Below, piece after piece: positions 1 to 8,695 of a stretch of DNA of 32,000 nt. This DNA comes from Owenia fusiformis (taxonomy: Eukaryota > Annelida > Polychaeta > Sabellida > Oweniidae). The notes below the pieces were generated by a model that worked only from the letters and a program-made list of their open reading frames with translations, did not search any database and had not been told where the DNA came from. How positions within the stretch are numbered: position 1 is the stretch's first letter; the number at the start of each line of letters is the position of its first letter. The stretch spans positions 1 through 32,000 of the forward strand of contig CAIIXF020000088.1 in assembly GCA_903813345.2 (NCBI GenBank). The letters are read 5' to 3'. The translations under genes and the position numbers were made by a program.

Positions 1-392
1 ATATGGTGAGCGTTTTAATTTGGCGGAATGATTAAAAAAAATCGCCAATTTAAATAGTCGCCAAAATCCCAGAGAATTTGTCCTTTTTCAATTGGTGAAC
101 TTCCAGTTTTAGGATGGCCTTGGCCATTTGAATTGTTTGATTTAGAGTATTTTAAATTGTTCATCAAGACCAATTGAACTGGATTAGATGGGAGGGTGTA
201 TGATAGCTAGATATGAGATTAATCCCTTGAAAACTGCCATATTAAATAGACAACCGGTATGTCTGATATCCCAAATTTGCCAAATTAAGTAGCACCAAAT
301 TAAAGACAAATACAGTTCCTAATCTTAAATCTTTAGGTCAACAATAATAACTCAGAAGTTTTAATATTGTGTTATAATATCATGTTTTTCAG
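1..392. other. unassigned AT-rich sequence left of candidate exon
   Basis: No convincing gene is visible. The first 60 bases hold two TTGGCG/CGCCAA-type motifs that could be the edge of a degenerate repeat. Positions 189-257 form a short open stretch ending at a donor-like GTATGT, but an in-frame TAG sits directly before its ATG, so I do not call it an exon. The last 20 bases read as an intron end, with an AG at 391-392. Confidence 0.4.
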
Positions 393-494
393 GTTGTTCG
401 AGCAAAAGAGAGAATAGACACAGAATTAGACATAGAAACAAAACAAGAAAACACTACAGACTCTAATGCCAGTGATAAACCTAAGGATTCTTGA
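393..494 (+). CDS. candidate terminal coding exon, unknown product
   Basis: A splice-acceptor-like sequence (catgtttttcag, ending at 392) is followed by 33 open codons and a TGA at 492-494. The predicted tail is strongly charged, starting VVRAKERIDTELD and ending DKPKDS, as is common for the C-terminus of a eukaryotic protein. No domain is recognisable. AATAAA motifs near 954-962 could serve as a polyadenylation signal, making 495 to about 980 a 3' UTR. The polypyrimidine tract is weak, a second frame is also open for 24 codons, and no upstream exon can be linked inside the window. This is inference from splice signals and composition only. Confidence 0.28.
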   Translation, partial: VVRAKERIDTELDIETKQENTTDSNASDKPKDS

Positions 495-1120
495 TAATAC
501 AAGATTCATTTTAGGAAATTTTAACATATTCTAGTAGTCAAAAATCAACATGTTCCACAAATCAGTCACAACTTAGTAGGTCTGATCGCAGACTTTCTGC
601 AAGTTCATGGACATCATAGTCTGATTTGGCAATTTACACAAATTGTTGAGTTTGTTTTGTAATAATAACAAGCAGTACCATTTGACTTGTATTTTATATT
701 TATTACAGTGTATATATAGCATTCAATATATTCTGATCAAAGAATATTATTTTCGCATATTAATATAGCATTCATGTAATATCTCACTGTGTGGTTTCTT
801 TGAAGTAGAGCTAATGGTGCTGACTATTCTAGAGTAAAAAGTTAAACCTTCCCAAGCCTTTGTTGTTGCTATGGGAATTATGACATCATTTGACATCATT
901 ATAGGATTAGATAACTTAATGCAGTAACATACATGATATGAATTGAATGATGAATAAATAAATATTAGGCCTACAATAACAATTCTACATATTTTGTTTT
1001 GTAATGATTGCAGAAGTGATAGAATTCTACACATTTAGTTACATATCTTGTAGAAGATTGTCCTCAAATTGTTTCTCATTTTTGATATGATTTGATATGC
1101 ATACAAGTTTTCAGAATTAG
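495..1120. other. noncoding AT-rich stretch, possible 3' UTR and intron
   Basis: No recognisable gene. It contains a short duplication of GACATCATT near 880-900 and overlapping AATAAA motifs near 954-962. A 95-codon minus-strand frame (747-1034) has no domain-like features and is not called. The right end, agttttcagaattag, reads as an intron 3' end. Confidence 0.4.
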
Positions 1121-1333
1121 GTTTCTATTGAGGCACAGATCCTTCAGAAATGTGGTCTTTCAGGATTGTCATGTCACCAAGTCTCATTTTCAGTTGTATA
1201 TAAATCCAATGGAGTAGCTCAAGTAACAAATTCTGATTTGTTGTTTCACAGTATACAAGAGGTGATAAAAGACTATTCTCGGTTTGGAGAACAAAGTTCA
1301 TCTCTAATTGAGCGTTACCCCTGCTTCGGACAA
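1121..1333 (+). CDS. candidate internal exon of an unidentified host gene
   Basis: An AG acceptor at 1119-1120 (context agttttcagaattag) is followed by exactly 71 open codons and a donor-like GTTAGT at 1334-1339. The frame begins VSIEAQILQKCGLSG and ends SSSLIERYPCFGQ. Its amino-acid composition is balanced, with Cys, Trp-free hydrophobic stretches and mixed charge, unlike the surrounding low-complexity frames. A TAG closes the frame immediately upstream and a TGA follows within the presumed intron, so splicing is needed to extend it. I do not recognise the family. A second acceptor-like site (gtttcacag, 1243-1251) could give a shorter exon in the same frame. If real, the Tigger/LTR insertion at 1635-7137 lies in its downstream intron or flank. 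Confidence 0.4.
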
Positions 1334-1634
1334 GTTAGTTTTTTTTACATAATAAGGATTTGAATGTGTTCTTTTGAATAGTCACTATTTGATTTGGGTG
1401 ATATTTCTAGATTTTTCATTAAAAAGTTCAATGAACTTCTTTCTCCAAATTGAGACTTGGATTTTATTAAATCAGTTTAATGCACTTTACAATTGTGATA
1501 TTTTTACAGCTTGTAGATTTAAATGTCATATTTTGAATATTCATTTGGATGATATTTCTATATTTTTTCATAAAAAGGTATTAGCCCGGGAGACTGTTCT
1601 CCAAACGGAGACTTATCCTTTAACATAAAGAATA
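1334..1634. other. presumed intron or flank with a diverged direct repeat
   Basis: Two related segments, each containing GATATTTCTA followed by a T-run and a CATT/CATAAAAAG tail, begin near 1398 and 1548, about 150 bases apart. An acceptor-like atatttttacag ends near 1509 and a GTATTA donor-like site is at 1578, but the intervening frame is not convincing. No gene is called. Confidence 0.3.
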
Positions 1635-1744
1635 CAGTAAAACCTGTATATTTGAACACCTCTCAATGCGAACACTTTGTAATTTTCTATTGAGTCCCTT
1701 GTTAAAGAAACCTTGAAACATGAACATCCAAATCCAAACACGTT

Positions 1745-1869
1745 TGTAATGATATGTAGTGATTGTGTTATTGTGTTACCCATAATGCATCGCAACTCCC
1801 ATGATGCAATATTCACGTGTAATAAACCGGAAGTTGAAACCACAGAAAATGTCGTGTTAGATCATTATA
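1745..1869 (+). repeat. 5' LTR (125 bp)
   Basis: It starts TGTAATGAT and ends ATCATTATA, near-perfect inverted termini, but with TG...TA instead of the usual TG...CA. It carries an E-box CACGTG (1814-1819), an AATAAA (1821-1826) and an ETS-type ACCGGAAGT (1826-1834), so promoter and polyadenylation signals may be packed into under 25 bases. The target duplication ACGTT precedes it at 1740-1744. Confidence 0.95.
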
Positions 1870-1881
1870 TGGTACTGCGGG
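1870..1881 (+). promoter_or_regulatory. putative tRNA primer-binding site
   Basis: TGGTACTGCGGG directly abuts the LTR end. The leading TGG matches the complement of a tRNA 3' CCA, as expected for minus-strand priming. The remaining bases do not match a tRNA that I can name; initiator Met would begin TGGTAGCAGAGG. Confidence 0.6.
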
Positions 1882-1913
1882 TAAAAAACCGAATATAATA
1901 CACTATTTCTACA

Positions 1914-4900
1914 ATGGATCTAAGATCAATATCAGCACCGTCTAAAATGGACTTTGGCCAAGATCTGGAGCGTAACTGGAGAAACTTTATAAGAGACTTC
2001 GACTGGTATTTGAAGGCAATCGGAGACCTCGCAAAAGACGATGCTCAAAAAATTGGTTTGCTCATCACTACTGCAGGACCAAAGGCAGCCCAGATTTACG
2101 AATCGTTCACCTGGGAGGGTAAGGATAAAACCAAATTTGCAGATGTTAAAACGCAATTTAATGACTATTGCATCCCTCAAGTAAATGAGACGTATGAACG
2201 TTTCGTCTTTAGAACGAGATATAAGGAGTCCACAGAGACATTTGATGAGTATTTAGCAGATTTGAAGTTGAAAATCTCAACCTGTAATTATGATGCGCAA
2301 GAATCCTCATGTTTAAGAGACCAGTTAGTTATTGGCATCAACAATGATAGAATCCAGGAACGACTACTCCGAGAGACGACATTAACCGTTACCAAGGCTG
2401 TTGAAATTTGCCGTTCTTCGGAAATTGCCCATAACCAGGCGAAGAAAATCGCTGGAGCAAGCAAACCTGCTGAAGTAAGTCAGGTTAAATATATACAAAA
2501 CTGTAACTTTTGCAATAGAGGCCATGAAAGTCGTAAATGCCCAGCTTATGGCAAAACATGTGTATCTTGTAATGGAAAAAATCACTTTTCTGGTGCAAGG
2601 AAGTGTCCAGCATTGAAATCAGGGAAATCATCGTCGCGACCCAGTTCCCAGACTGAGAGACACAAAGGTCGTCGCAAAGGTGGTCGTCGTAGAACTGTAC
2701 ATCAAATATCTGATGATTCGTCAAGCTGTAGTGAGGAAGAATTCTTCATAAATATCATAAACATTCGTGATGATACCAACAAACATAGTGATAATCCACA
2801 GAGTGATAATCCACATAGTGATATACAGAGTGATAATCCACAGAGTGATATTATACAGAGTGATATACAGAGTGATAATCCACAGAGTGATATTATACAG
2901 AGTGATATACAGAGTGATAATCCACAGAGTGATATACAGAGTGATAATCCACAGAGTGATATTATACAGAGTGATATACAGAGTGATAATCCACAGAGTG
3001 ATATACAGAGTGATAATCCACAGAGTGATATTATACAGAGTGATATACAGAGTGATAATCCTCATGGTGATGGAATACAGGCCATAATAATGCCTGATGT
3101 TCATAGTGATTCAGTTCAAAATATGATACAGGCCACAATAATGCCTGATGATGCTTCAGAACAGGCAACAATGCCTGATTGTAATGTGTCAGATGACACT
3201 GGTGATGTAAATGTGAATATGGTAGGCACATCAGCTCCTGCATCCAATGATCCATGGGTAGCACCTCTGGTAATAAACAATACAGTGATACCAGTGAAGT
3301 TGGATACAGGGGCTAAGGCCAATTTATTGTCTATGTCTGACTACAATCTGTTAAAGAAAAAGCCTAAAATTGTCAAGAAACATATGTCACTCATTGATTA
3401 TAATGGATCACCTATTGATAGCAAGGGTGTTTGTGTGACACAGGTTTGTTGCAAGAAAGTTTGCTACAATGTCATGTTTGTATTGGTTAGCAAAGGTGAC
3501 ACCATATTAGGTCAGAAATCTTGTGAACACCTGAATCTTGTTCGAAGAATATATACTGTCAATAAACATGATCAGAAATCTGAAAATATGCCAGATTTGT
3601 CTGGTACATATGATGTACACCAATGTAACTCTGGTAGTAGTGTGTCTGATGGCAATTCTCAAAATGTATCTAGTATTGAAAATGTAGAGAAGTGCTATCC
3701 GACAATGTTTAAACCTATAAGTGAGAATACATGCATGCCATTCACATACAAAATAAAATTGAAAGAAAATTCAGAACCTGTCATACATGCTCCGAGAACA
3801 GTTTCACAACCTTATAAAGATAGGGTTAAAGAAAATTTAGACAAATTAGAAGATACAGGTATAATAAGAAAAGTGAATCAGCCCACAGAATGGGTAAATA
3901 GCATGGTATGTGTTCACACTCATGATAAGGTGCGTACAACTATTGATCCATCTGATTTGAATGCATGTGTAATGAGGCAACATTATCCTCTCCCAAAGAA
4001 AGATGCTATGATCAGTGAAATGTCAGGATCCAAATATTTTTCAAAACTTGACGCATCCTCGTCATTCTTTCAAATCAAGCTTCACCCTGAGTCCCAATTG
4101 TTAACCACTTTTAACACCCCCTGGGGCCGGTACTGCTATAATAGACTCCCACAAGGTTTATGTTCTAGTCCTGAAGTATTCCAACATGCCATGAATGAGG
4201 TACTAGAAGGAATTGAAGGAGTTCAAGCCTACATAGATGACATTTTAGTATGGGGTCGTACAATTGAAGAGCATGATACCAGACTTAGGAAAGTACTTGA
4301 GCGACTGAACCGCTACAATGTGAAGCTGAATAGAAAGAAGTGCAGCATCAAAGTCACAGAGATAGATTTCCTTGGAGAAACTCTGACAATAGATGGAGTA
4401 CGTCCTAGCAAAAGACGTATTGAAGCTATTCTACAAATGAAAAAGCCTTCTAACAAACAGGAACTACAAAGATATTTTGGAATGATCAACTTTGTGAGAA
4501 AGTTCATTCCTAACATGGCAAAATTAACCACACACATGAGAAAACTTCTTGAGTCTGATGTTCAGTGGCACTGGAACACAGAACATGACCAGGAATACTA
4601 CAAATTAGCGACAATCTTGACTACAGATAAAGTCTTAGCCTACTATGACCCAGAAAGAAAGACAAAAGTGAGCACTGACAGTAGTAAGGACGCACTTGGA
4701 GTTGCTGTTCTACAACTACATGGTGAAGATTGGAAGCCTGTAGCTTATGGTGCTCGCTCATTGACTTCAACTGAACAAAGATGGGCGCAGATCGAAAAAG
4801 AACTGCTAGGCCTAACATTTGGGTGTGCCAAATTCGAATACATGATATATGGACTAAGCAAGTCAAAGCTAGTACTGGAGACTGATCATAAACCCCTTAT

Positions 4901-6530
4901 ATCAATAGCAAAGAAACAGTTAAATAGCATGACTCCTAGAATTCAGCGCTTATGGATGAAATTGCAACGATATGATTTTGAAATCATCTACACCCCTGGC
5001 AAAGAAATTGTCATCGCTGATACACTCTCAAGATCTGTAGTGCCATGTCCCCCTGATCAAGTCACTAAGCAAGTTGACAAGCAGGTAGAACTACAAGTAA
5101 ACATGGTCATGAGGTCAGTTCCCGCTTCACAGTCAATGATGCAGAAAATTGCTCTAGCCTCTGAGGAAGACCCAATATTATCCAAAATCATCCAGCATGT
5201 AATTCATGGATGGCCTAGAGGAAACTACAAAGAACTTGTATACTTCCAGATGAGGAGTGAATTGACAGTAGCTGATGGTATCCTAATGAAGGGCCCTTGC
5301 ATGGTTATTCCGCATTCCATGAGATCTGACATGCTTGACAGACTTCATGAAGGGCATCTTGGGATTGAAAAATCCAAGCAGTATGCGAGAACATGCATGT
5401 TTTGGCCAGGAATCACAAAGGATATTACTAGAATGGTAAACTCTTGTGAAGCATGTTTGAGACACAGATTCAGTCAACCAAAACAACCCCTGATAACTGA
5501 CAAAACAGATGCTCCATGGGACAAAGTAGGTCTAGATCTCTTCCAGTTACATAACAGAGATTATGTCATAGTGACAGACTACTATTCTTCCTACCCAGAA
5601 GTATGTCCTTTAACCACAACCAGTACTTCAGCTGTTATAAATCAAATGAAATCAGTCTTCTCACGCCATGGAATACCCAACACTGTTAGAGGAGATTCTG
5701 GATCACAGTTTGAATCTGCTGAGTTTGCAGAATTTGCACAACATTATGGATTTGAAGTTAGCTTATCTAGTCCTTACCACCATGAAGGGAATGGAAAGTG
5801 CGAAAATTCTGTGAGAACTGTGAAAAGGTTAATGAAGAAAGCAGTGGAATGTAAACAAGACCCTTACTTAGCTATACTTGCATATAGAAATGCTCCCTTA
5901 CAATGTGGAAAATCCCCAGCTGAGTTACTCATGGGACGTAAGCTCCGTACCCGTGTTCCACTCAAGACTACAAACAAGTCCAAATCATTAACAAGTAAAA
6001 GTAAACACAATCTGAAGTTGAAACAAAAAGCTTATCATGACAGAAGTGCTAGAAACCTCTCAGATTTAGTAGTAAATGATAATGTCAGGATGAAATCAAA
6101 ACCCCAAAATCCCAAGGCTACATGGGACCTTAGTGCACAAGTACTCAAGAAAGTATCACCAAGATCTTATGAGGTCAAAGCTTCTAATGGAGGAACATAT
6201 AGAAGGGATAGACGTGATTTACTGCACACCCCAGATATTAACAACAAGCCCTATGCCCATGCCTCAGATCCTTGCTATATTCCAACAAAGATCCCTGATC
6301 CATGTCACACCCCCACAAAAATCCCATGTCATATACCTTGTTCACCAAAAGTTCAATCAAGTTTGAATCTGACTAAAGATAACAATTCAACTAATTCCCA
6401 AGGGACTATGTTGCCTAATTCAACTCAAAAGGTTACTATGTCAGAAAAAGATTGTAAAGAACCTACAGTTTCAGTTCCATTGAGAAAATCTACAAGAGTT
6501 TCAAAACCTGTAGAAAGATTAAACTTGTAA
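1914..6530 (+). CDS. Gag-Pol polyprotein of Mag-like Ty3/gypsy retrotransposon
   Basis: An intact 1538-codon frame for capsid, protease, reverse transcriptase, RNase H and integrase, the proteins that copy the element RNA and insert the DNA. Visible in order: a Gag capsid region (about 20-190); two zinc knuckles, C197-x2-C-x3-H-x4-C and C216-x2-C-x4-H-x6-C; an Arg/Lys-rich stretch; a tandem SDNPQ/SDIIQ repeat (291-382); the protease DTGA motif at D464; reverse transcriptase from about 600 with YIDD at 773-776; RNase H with TDSS at D922; integrase zinc-binding HEGH (1145-1148) with CEAC (1178-1181); and a DDE triad D1208, D1261, E1297 with the classic 35-residue D-E spacing. The C-terminus (RRDL...RVSKPVERLNL) has no chromodomain. 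Gag and Pol share one frame with no frameshift. The ATG lies 44 bases past the LTR. Confidence 0.95.
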   Translation: MDLRSISAPSKMDFGQDLERNWRNFIRDFDWYLKAIGDLAKDDAQKIGLLITTAGPKAAQIYESFTWEGKDKTKFADVKTQFNDYCIPQVNETYERFVFRTRYKESTETFDEYLADLKLKISTCNYDAQESSCLRDQLVIGINNDRIQERLLRETTLTVTKAVEICRSSEIAHNQAKKIAGASKPAEVSQVKYIQNCNFCNRGHESRKCPAYGKTCVSCNGKNHFSGARKCPALKSGKSSSRPSSQTERHKGRRKGGRRRTVHQISDDSSSCSEEEFFINIINIRDDTNKHSDNPQSDNPHSDIQSDNPQSDIIQSDIQSDNPQSDIIQSDIQSDNPQSDIQSDNPQSDIIQSDIQSDNPQSDIQSDNPQSDIIQSDIQSDNPHGDGIQAIIMPDVHSDSVQNMIQATIMPDDASEQATMPDCNVSDDTGDVNVNMVGTSAPASNDPWVAPLVINNTVIPVKLDTGAKANLLSMSDYNLLKKKPKIVKKHMSLIDYNGSPIDSKGVCVTQVCCKKVCYNVMFVLVSKGDTILGQKSCEHLNLVRRIYTVNKHDQKSENMPDLSGTYDVHQCNSGSSVSDGNSQNVSSIENVEKCYPTMFKPISENTCMPFTYKIKLKENSEPVIHAPRTVSQPYKDRVKENLDKLEDTGIIRKVNQPTEWVNSMVCVHTHDKVRTTIDPSDLNACVMRQHYPLPKKDAMISEMSGSKYFSKLDASSSFFQIKLHPESQLLTTFNTPWGRYCYNRLPQGLCSSPEVFQHAMNEVLEGIEGVQAYIDDILVWGRTIEEHDTRLRKVLERLNRYNVKLNRKKCSIKVTEIDFLGETLTIDGVRPSKRRIEAILQMKKPSNKQELQRYFGMINFVRKFIPNMAKLTTHMRKLLESDVQWHWNTEHDQEYYKLATILTTDKVLAYYDPERKTKVSTDSSKDALGVAVLQLHGEDWKPVAYGARSLTSTEQRWAQIEKELLGLTFGCAKFEYMIYGLSKSKLVLETDHKPLISIAKKQLNSMTPRIQRLWMKLQRYDFEIIYTPGKEIVIADTLSRSVVPCPPDQVTKQVDKQVELQVNMVMRSVPASQSMMQKIALASEEDPILSKIIQHVIHGWPRGNYKELVYFQMRSELTVADGILMKGPCMVIPHSMRSDMLDRLHEGHLGIEKSKQYARTCMFWPGITKDITRMVNSCEACLRHRFSQPKQPLITDKTDAPWDKVGLDLFQLHNRDYVIVTDYYSSYPEVCPLTTTSTSAVINQMKSVFSRHGIPNTVRGDSGSQFESAEFAEFAQHYGFEVSLSSPYHHEGNGKCENSVRTVKRLMKKAVECKQDPYLAILAYRNAPLQCGKSPAELLMGRKLRTRVPLKTTNKSKSLTSKSKHNLKLKQKAYHDRSARNLSDLVVNDNVRMKSKPQNPKATWDLSAQVLKKVSPRSYEVKASNGGTYRRDRRDLLHTPDINNKPYAHASDPCYIPTKIPDPCHTPTKIPCHIPCSPKVQSSLNLTKDNNSTNSQGTMLPNSTQKVTMSEKDCKEPTVSVPLRKSTRVSKPVERLNL
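2784..3060 (+). repeat. in-frame minisatellite inside gag-pol
   Basis: Units of 15 bases (CAGAGTGATAATCCA or CAGAGTGATATTATA) and 12 bases (CAGAGTGATATA) alternate in a higher-order pattern encoding QSDNP, QSDII and QSDI. All unit lengths are multiples of three, so the frame is kept. The tract lies between the nucleocapsid and the protease, a region likely to act as a flexible linker. Because the unit lacks stops in several frames, long open frames also appear here on the minus strand and in a second plus frame; these are artefacts. Confidence 0.93.
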
Positions 6531-6955
6531 AGTTCATTAATTTAAAGAACAAACGTTTGATATATACTTTTCATATTTGAAAACATTTATTTTATATTCA
6601 TATCATGTTAATACATAGACATTGCACATAGTGTGCTATACAGAGACATTGCACATGATATAGGTGCTATAAAGTGTTTATAGAGACTTTTCATTAAAAG
6701 TAATGCTATATGAGGCTTGTTTTAAGAGTTAAATGGTTTCACATAATATAAGTCATCTACAAGTGTATTTGTTCCAGAATACAGTTCTTATATTAGTAAA
6801 CATTTAATACAGTAGGTTCTAACTTGGGTACAATTTTGAAGTGACATGTAAGAATTTTATATTCAGTCACACATATTTTCATATAAAGTTTTGTCTTAAG
6901 GTAGTGCCCCACCATGACAAGTATTTTAGAATTTGTAACATGTTAATCTTTTTAT
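6531..6955 (+). other. 3' noncoding region of the LTR retrotransposon
   Basis: AT-rich sequence between the gag-pol stop and the purine tract. It holds a short imperfect duplication around AGACATTGCACAT (near 6617 and 6645). There is no env-like frame. Confidence 0.8.
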
Positions 6956-6966
6956 AAAGGGGAAGA
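6956..6966 (+). promoter_or_regulatory. polypurine tract
   Basis: AAAGGGGAAGA is an uninterrupted purine run ending immediately before the 3' LTR, the expected place for the plus-strand primer left by RNase H. Confidence 0.85.
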
Positions 6967-7091
6967 TGTAATGATATGTAGTGATTGTGTTATTGTGTTA
7001 CCCATAATGCATCGCAACTCCCATGATGCAATATTCACGTGTAATAAACCGGAAGTTGAAACCACAGAAAATGTCGTGTTAGATCATTATA
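6967..7091 (+). repeat. 3' LTR (125 bp)
   Basis: Identical to the LTR 5222 bases upstream, with the same E-box (7036-7041), AATAAA (7043-7048) and ACCGGAAGT (7048-7056). It is followed by the second ACGTT duplication at 7092-7096. Confidence 0.95.
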
Positions 7092-7139
7092 ACGTTTGAC
7101 CAGTCCTAGTGGTATTCGGATTGAACAGGTTTTACTGTA

Positions 7140-7708
7140 GTAAAAAGCTTGGTTGAATGATCCCAAATTATCCACCACATACTTTACTGGAAATAAGGTA
7201 AAAATATACTATATAGAGGCATAGCCGTGATCTTAATTAGGCAAGGTGAAGTTAGAGGGGAAATCATAATACCTATCAAGATTTCATTCAGTTTTGATTG
7301 AAAAAATATCTCAAATATGATATCTCCCAAAAGATAAATTGATGAAGTTATTCAAAGTGGCAACGTGGGGAAAAATTGTTTAAATTCTCCCAAGGTATGA
7401 TGATATGAGCCCAATATGTTCTATAGTTGAAACATTTTTTTCAAGAGATGTCATCAGCCAGTATCTTGCTTTATTCCATAATACTACTGTTTTCCCAGGG
7501 AAATATGAAGGAATAAAAATCGTATTGAATCGTGATGTTAAAAAATCGTATTGTCCCCGGGAAAAAATCGTACTGGAGCGTATTACATATTGGCAGTTAC
7601 ATGTATGTTACTGAAGGCTGAACCAAAGTAGAAATTTACATTTGTTTCACATTCAAACTCATTCCAAAAGCCAAATAAATATTCTTAATTGATTTAACTT
7701 CACAAATA
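7140..7708. other. unassigned AT-rich sequence
   Basis: Sequence right of the Tigger-like insertion, with no recognised gene or repeat. It contains CCCGGGAAAAAATCG and similar short motifs, and a 69-codon open frame at 7405-7614 without domain features. The right end (gatttaacttcacaaatag) could be an intron 3' end. Confidence 0.35.
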
Positions 7709-7810
7709 GAAATTCTTGTGGAAAGAGGCGCGGGAGGTGTCGCACACAAAGATTTGAAAGGTGCATTAGTCTTGATATTTTTCCATCTTGCATCATTCAC
7801 CAAACAGTAA
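7709..7810 (+). CDS. candidate terminal exon, or antisense open frame, unknown product
   Basis: An acceptor-like CACAAATAG ends at 7709. An open frame in plus phase reads EILVERGAGGVAHKDLKG and ends at TAA 7808-7810 after a hydrophobic LVLIFFHLASF segment. The stretch is GC- and CpG-richer than its surroundings, which suggests constraint. The frame is actually open back to 7679. The minus strand is also open across this block (7636-7872, 78 codons) and includes NDARWKNIKTNAPFKSL, so the coding strand is uncertain. No family is recognised. It might be the last exon of the gene suggested at 1121-1333, but the splice phases do not join directly, so other exons would be required. Confidence 0.25.
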   Translation, partial: EILVERGAGGVAHKDLKGALVLIFFHLASFTKQ

Positions 7811-8379
7811 AAAAAACTAACAGGATTACTATTACTATTATATAACCTGGTAATTGATTCTAATATATACATGTTGCTGTCTATACCTTCATAGTGAAGA
7901 TCATGATCATCTATAATTTAATGAAATACATTTTCAGAATTCATTTTAAACACAATATCCCTGTTCAACTCAGCGTAATATACAAATAAGTAACTGATGT
8001 TCTAATAACAACCATAAAAGGTCATTAAGTACATTTGAAAAGCTTCGTTACAAAATCATTGACAAATGAATTATAGAGATGCCTGTAGAAAGACGTTTTA
8101 GCTGGGCTACTCTAGGATCTGTTATTCTTAGATTTATTAAAGTCGATAACTCAATCTTAGAGATGTTTCGATAAAGGTTGTTTTGAAAATGCATACATAA
8201 ACTTAGCTTGTACATTAAAGGGTCTTGTCACACTAAATATCGTTGTAATCTGTACATTATATATCAACTCATTTGAGACTTAATCAAATCTTAAACGTAA
8301 ACCTGAACGCAGAAGTTGCTCTATACAAATGCATGTAGTTTTCACACATATAAATAATCGTTCAGTTAATTGTGTTTAC
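7811..8379. other. unassigned AT-rich sequence
   Basis: Nothing identifiable apart from short AT-rich runs. If the minus-strand exon at 8380-8695 is genuine, this may be its 3' flank. Confidence 0.35.
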
Positions 8380-8695
8380 TTAGTCTGTTGCATAGATAAA
8401 TGAAAAACTGATAAATTGTCCAGTTCCAAATTCTCTACCTAAGTCATCTTCATTGTTTTTGGAGTGATGTATTGTCAACAATGCAATTGTAGTTAAGTCT
8501 CCCCCTACAATACCCTGCATACTAGGCGCAGCATTCACCGTAGCAACCTTATATACAAGTTCATTGTTCATGAAATCTGCAACATTTGTTGTATTGTTTC
8601 CTCCACCCCATTCTGGCAGAGGAGTTTCTTACACAGAATATATTGCACTCCCGGCACTTCCAAAAGTATTGGCACTATTTGTACCAATGACCACC
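8380..8695 (-). pseudogene. candidate terminal exon with an in-frame stop, unknown product
   Basis: On the minus strand an acceptor-like attattctttcag (AG at 8697-8696) precedes a frame of about 105 codons ending at TAA (8382-8380). After a split codon it starts VVIGTNSANTFGSAG, and its last residues are FISFSFIYATD. One TAA (8631-8629) interrupts it, between SAIYSV and ETPLPEW. Protein-like composition continues on both sides of that stop, and the downstream 63 codons are uninterrupted from an internal ATG. This looks like a real exon damaged by a point mutation, a consensus error, or two exons read together. A second frame is also open across the first half. The family is not recognised. 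Confidence 0.35.

Larger units (their letters stand above)
1745..7091 (+). mobile_element. Ty3/gypsy LTR retrotransposon, Mag/SURL-like, complete
   Basis: A complete 5347-bp element: 125-bp LTR, primer-binding site, a 44-base leader, one gag-pol frame (1914-6530), a 425-base noncoding tail, a purine tract and a second 125-bp LTR. The two LTRs are identical over their full length by direct comparison, and the element is flanked by ACGTT on both sides (1740-1744 and 7092-7096). Identical LTRs and an intact frame imply a recent insertion. Very short LTRs, a single gag-pol frame, two zinc knuckles and no chromodomain suit the Mag/SURL lineage known from sea urchins, insects and other invertebrates. 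The lineage is inferred from architecture, not from a tree. Confidence 0.95.
1635..7137. mobile_element. Tigger/pogo-like nonautonomous DNA element, split by an LTR retrotransposon
   Basis: The left end reads CAGTAAAACCTGT (1635-1647) and the right end is its exact reverse complement (7125-7137). Both are flanked by TA (1633-1634 and 7138-7139), the target duplication of the Tc1/mariner-pogo superfamily, and the CAGT(A/G)AACC start is typical of Tigger/pogo ends. Beyond the 13 bases the arms diverge, although both continue with GAACACC-like sequence. Removing the retrotransposon at 1745-7091 and one copy of its ACGTT duplication leaves an element of about 151 bases, a MITE with no coding capacity. 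A related but longer element with the same kind of ends is at 20482-24624. Confidence 0.82.

Noticed and set aside
189-257. Short open stretch before a GTATGT donor-like site
   Set aside because: An in-frame TAG immediately precedes it and the acceptor is weak.
747-1034. 95-codon minus-strand frame with ATG
   Set aside because: No domain-like features, AT-rich composition, no splice or promoter context.
2721-3104. 127-codon minus-strand frame and 106-codon alternate plus frame inside gag-pol
   Set aside because: Both are produced by the 12/15-base minisatellite, which has no stops in several frames.
6531-6955. Possible env gene after pol
   Set aside because: Only short interrupted frames are present.
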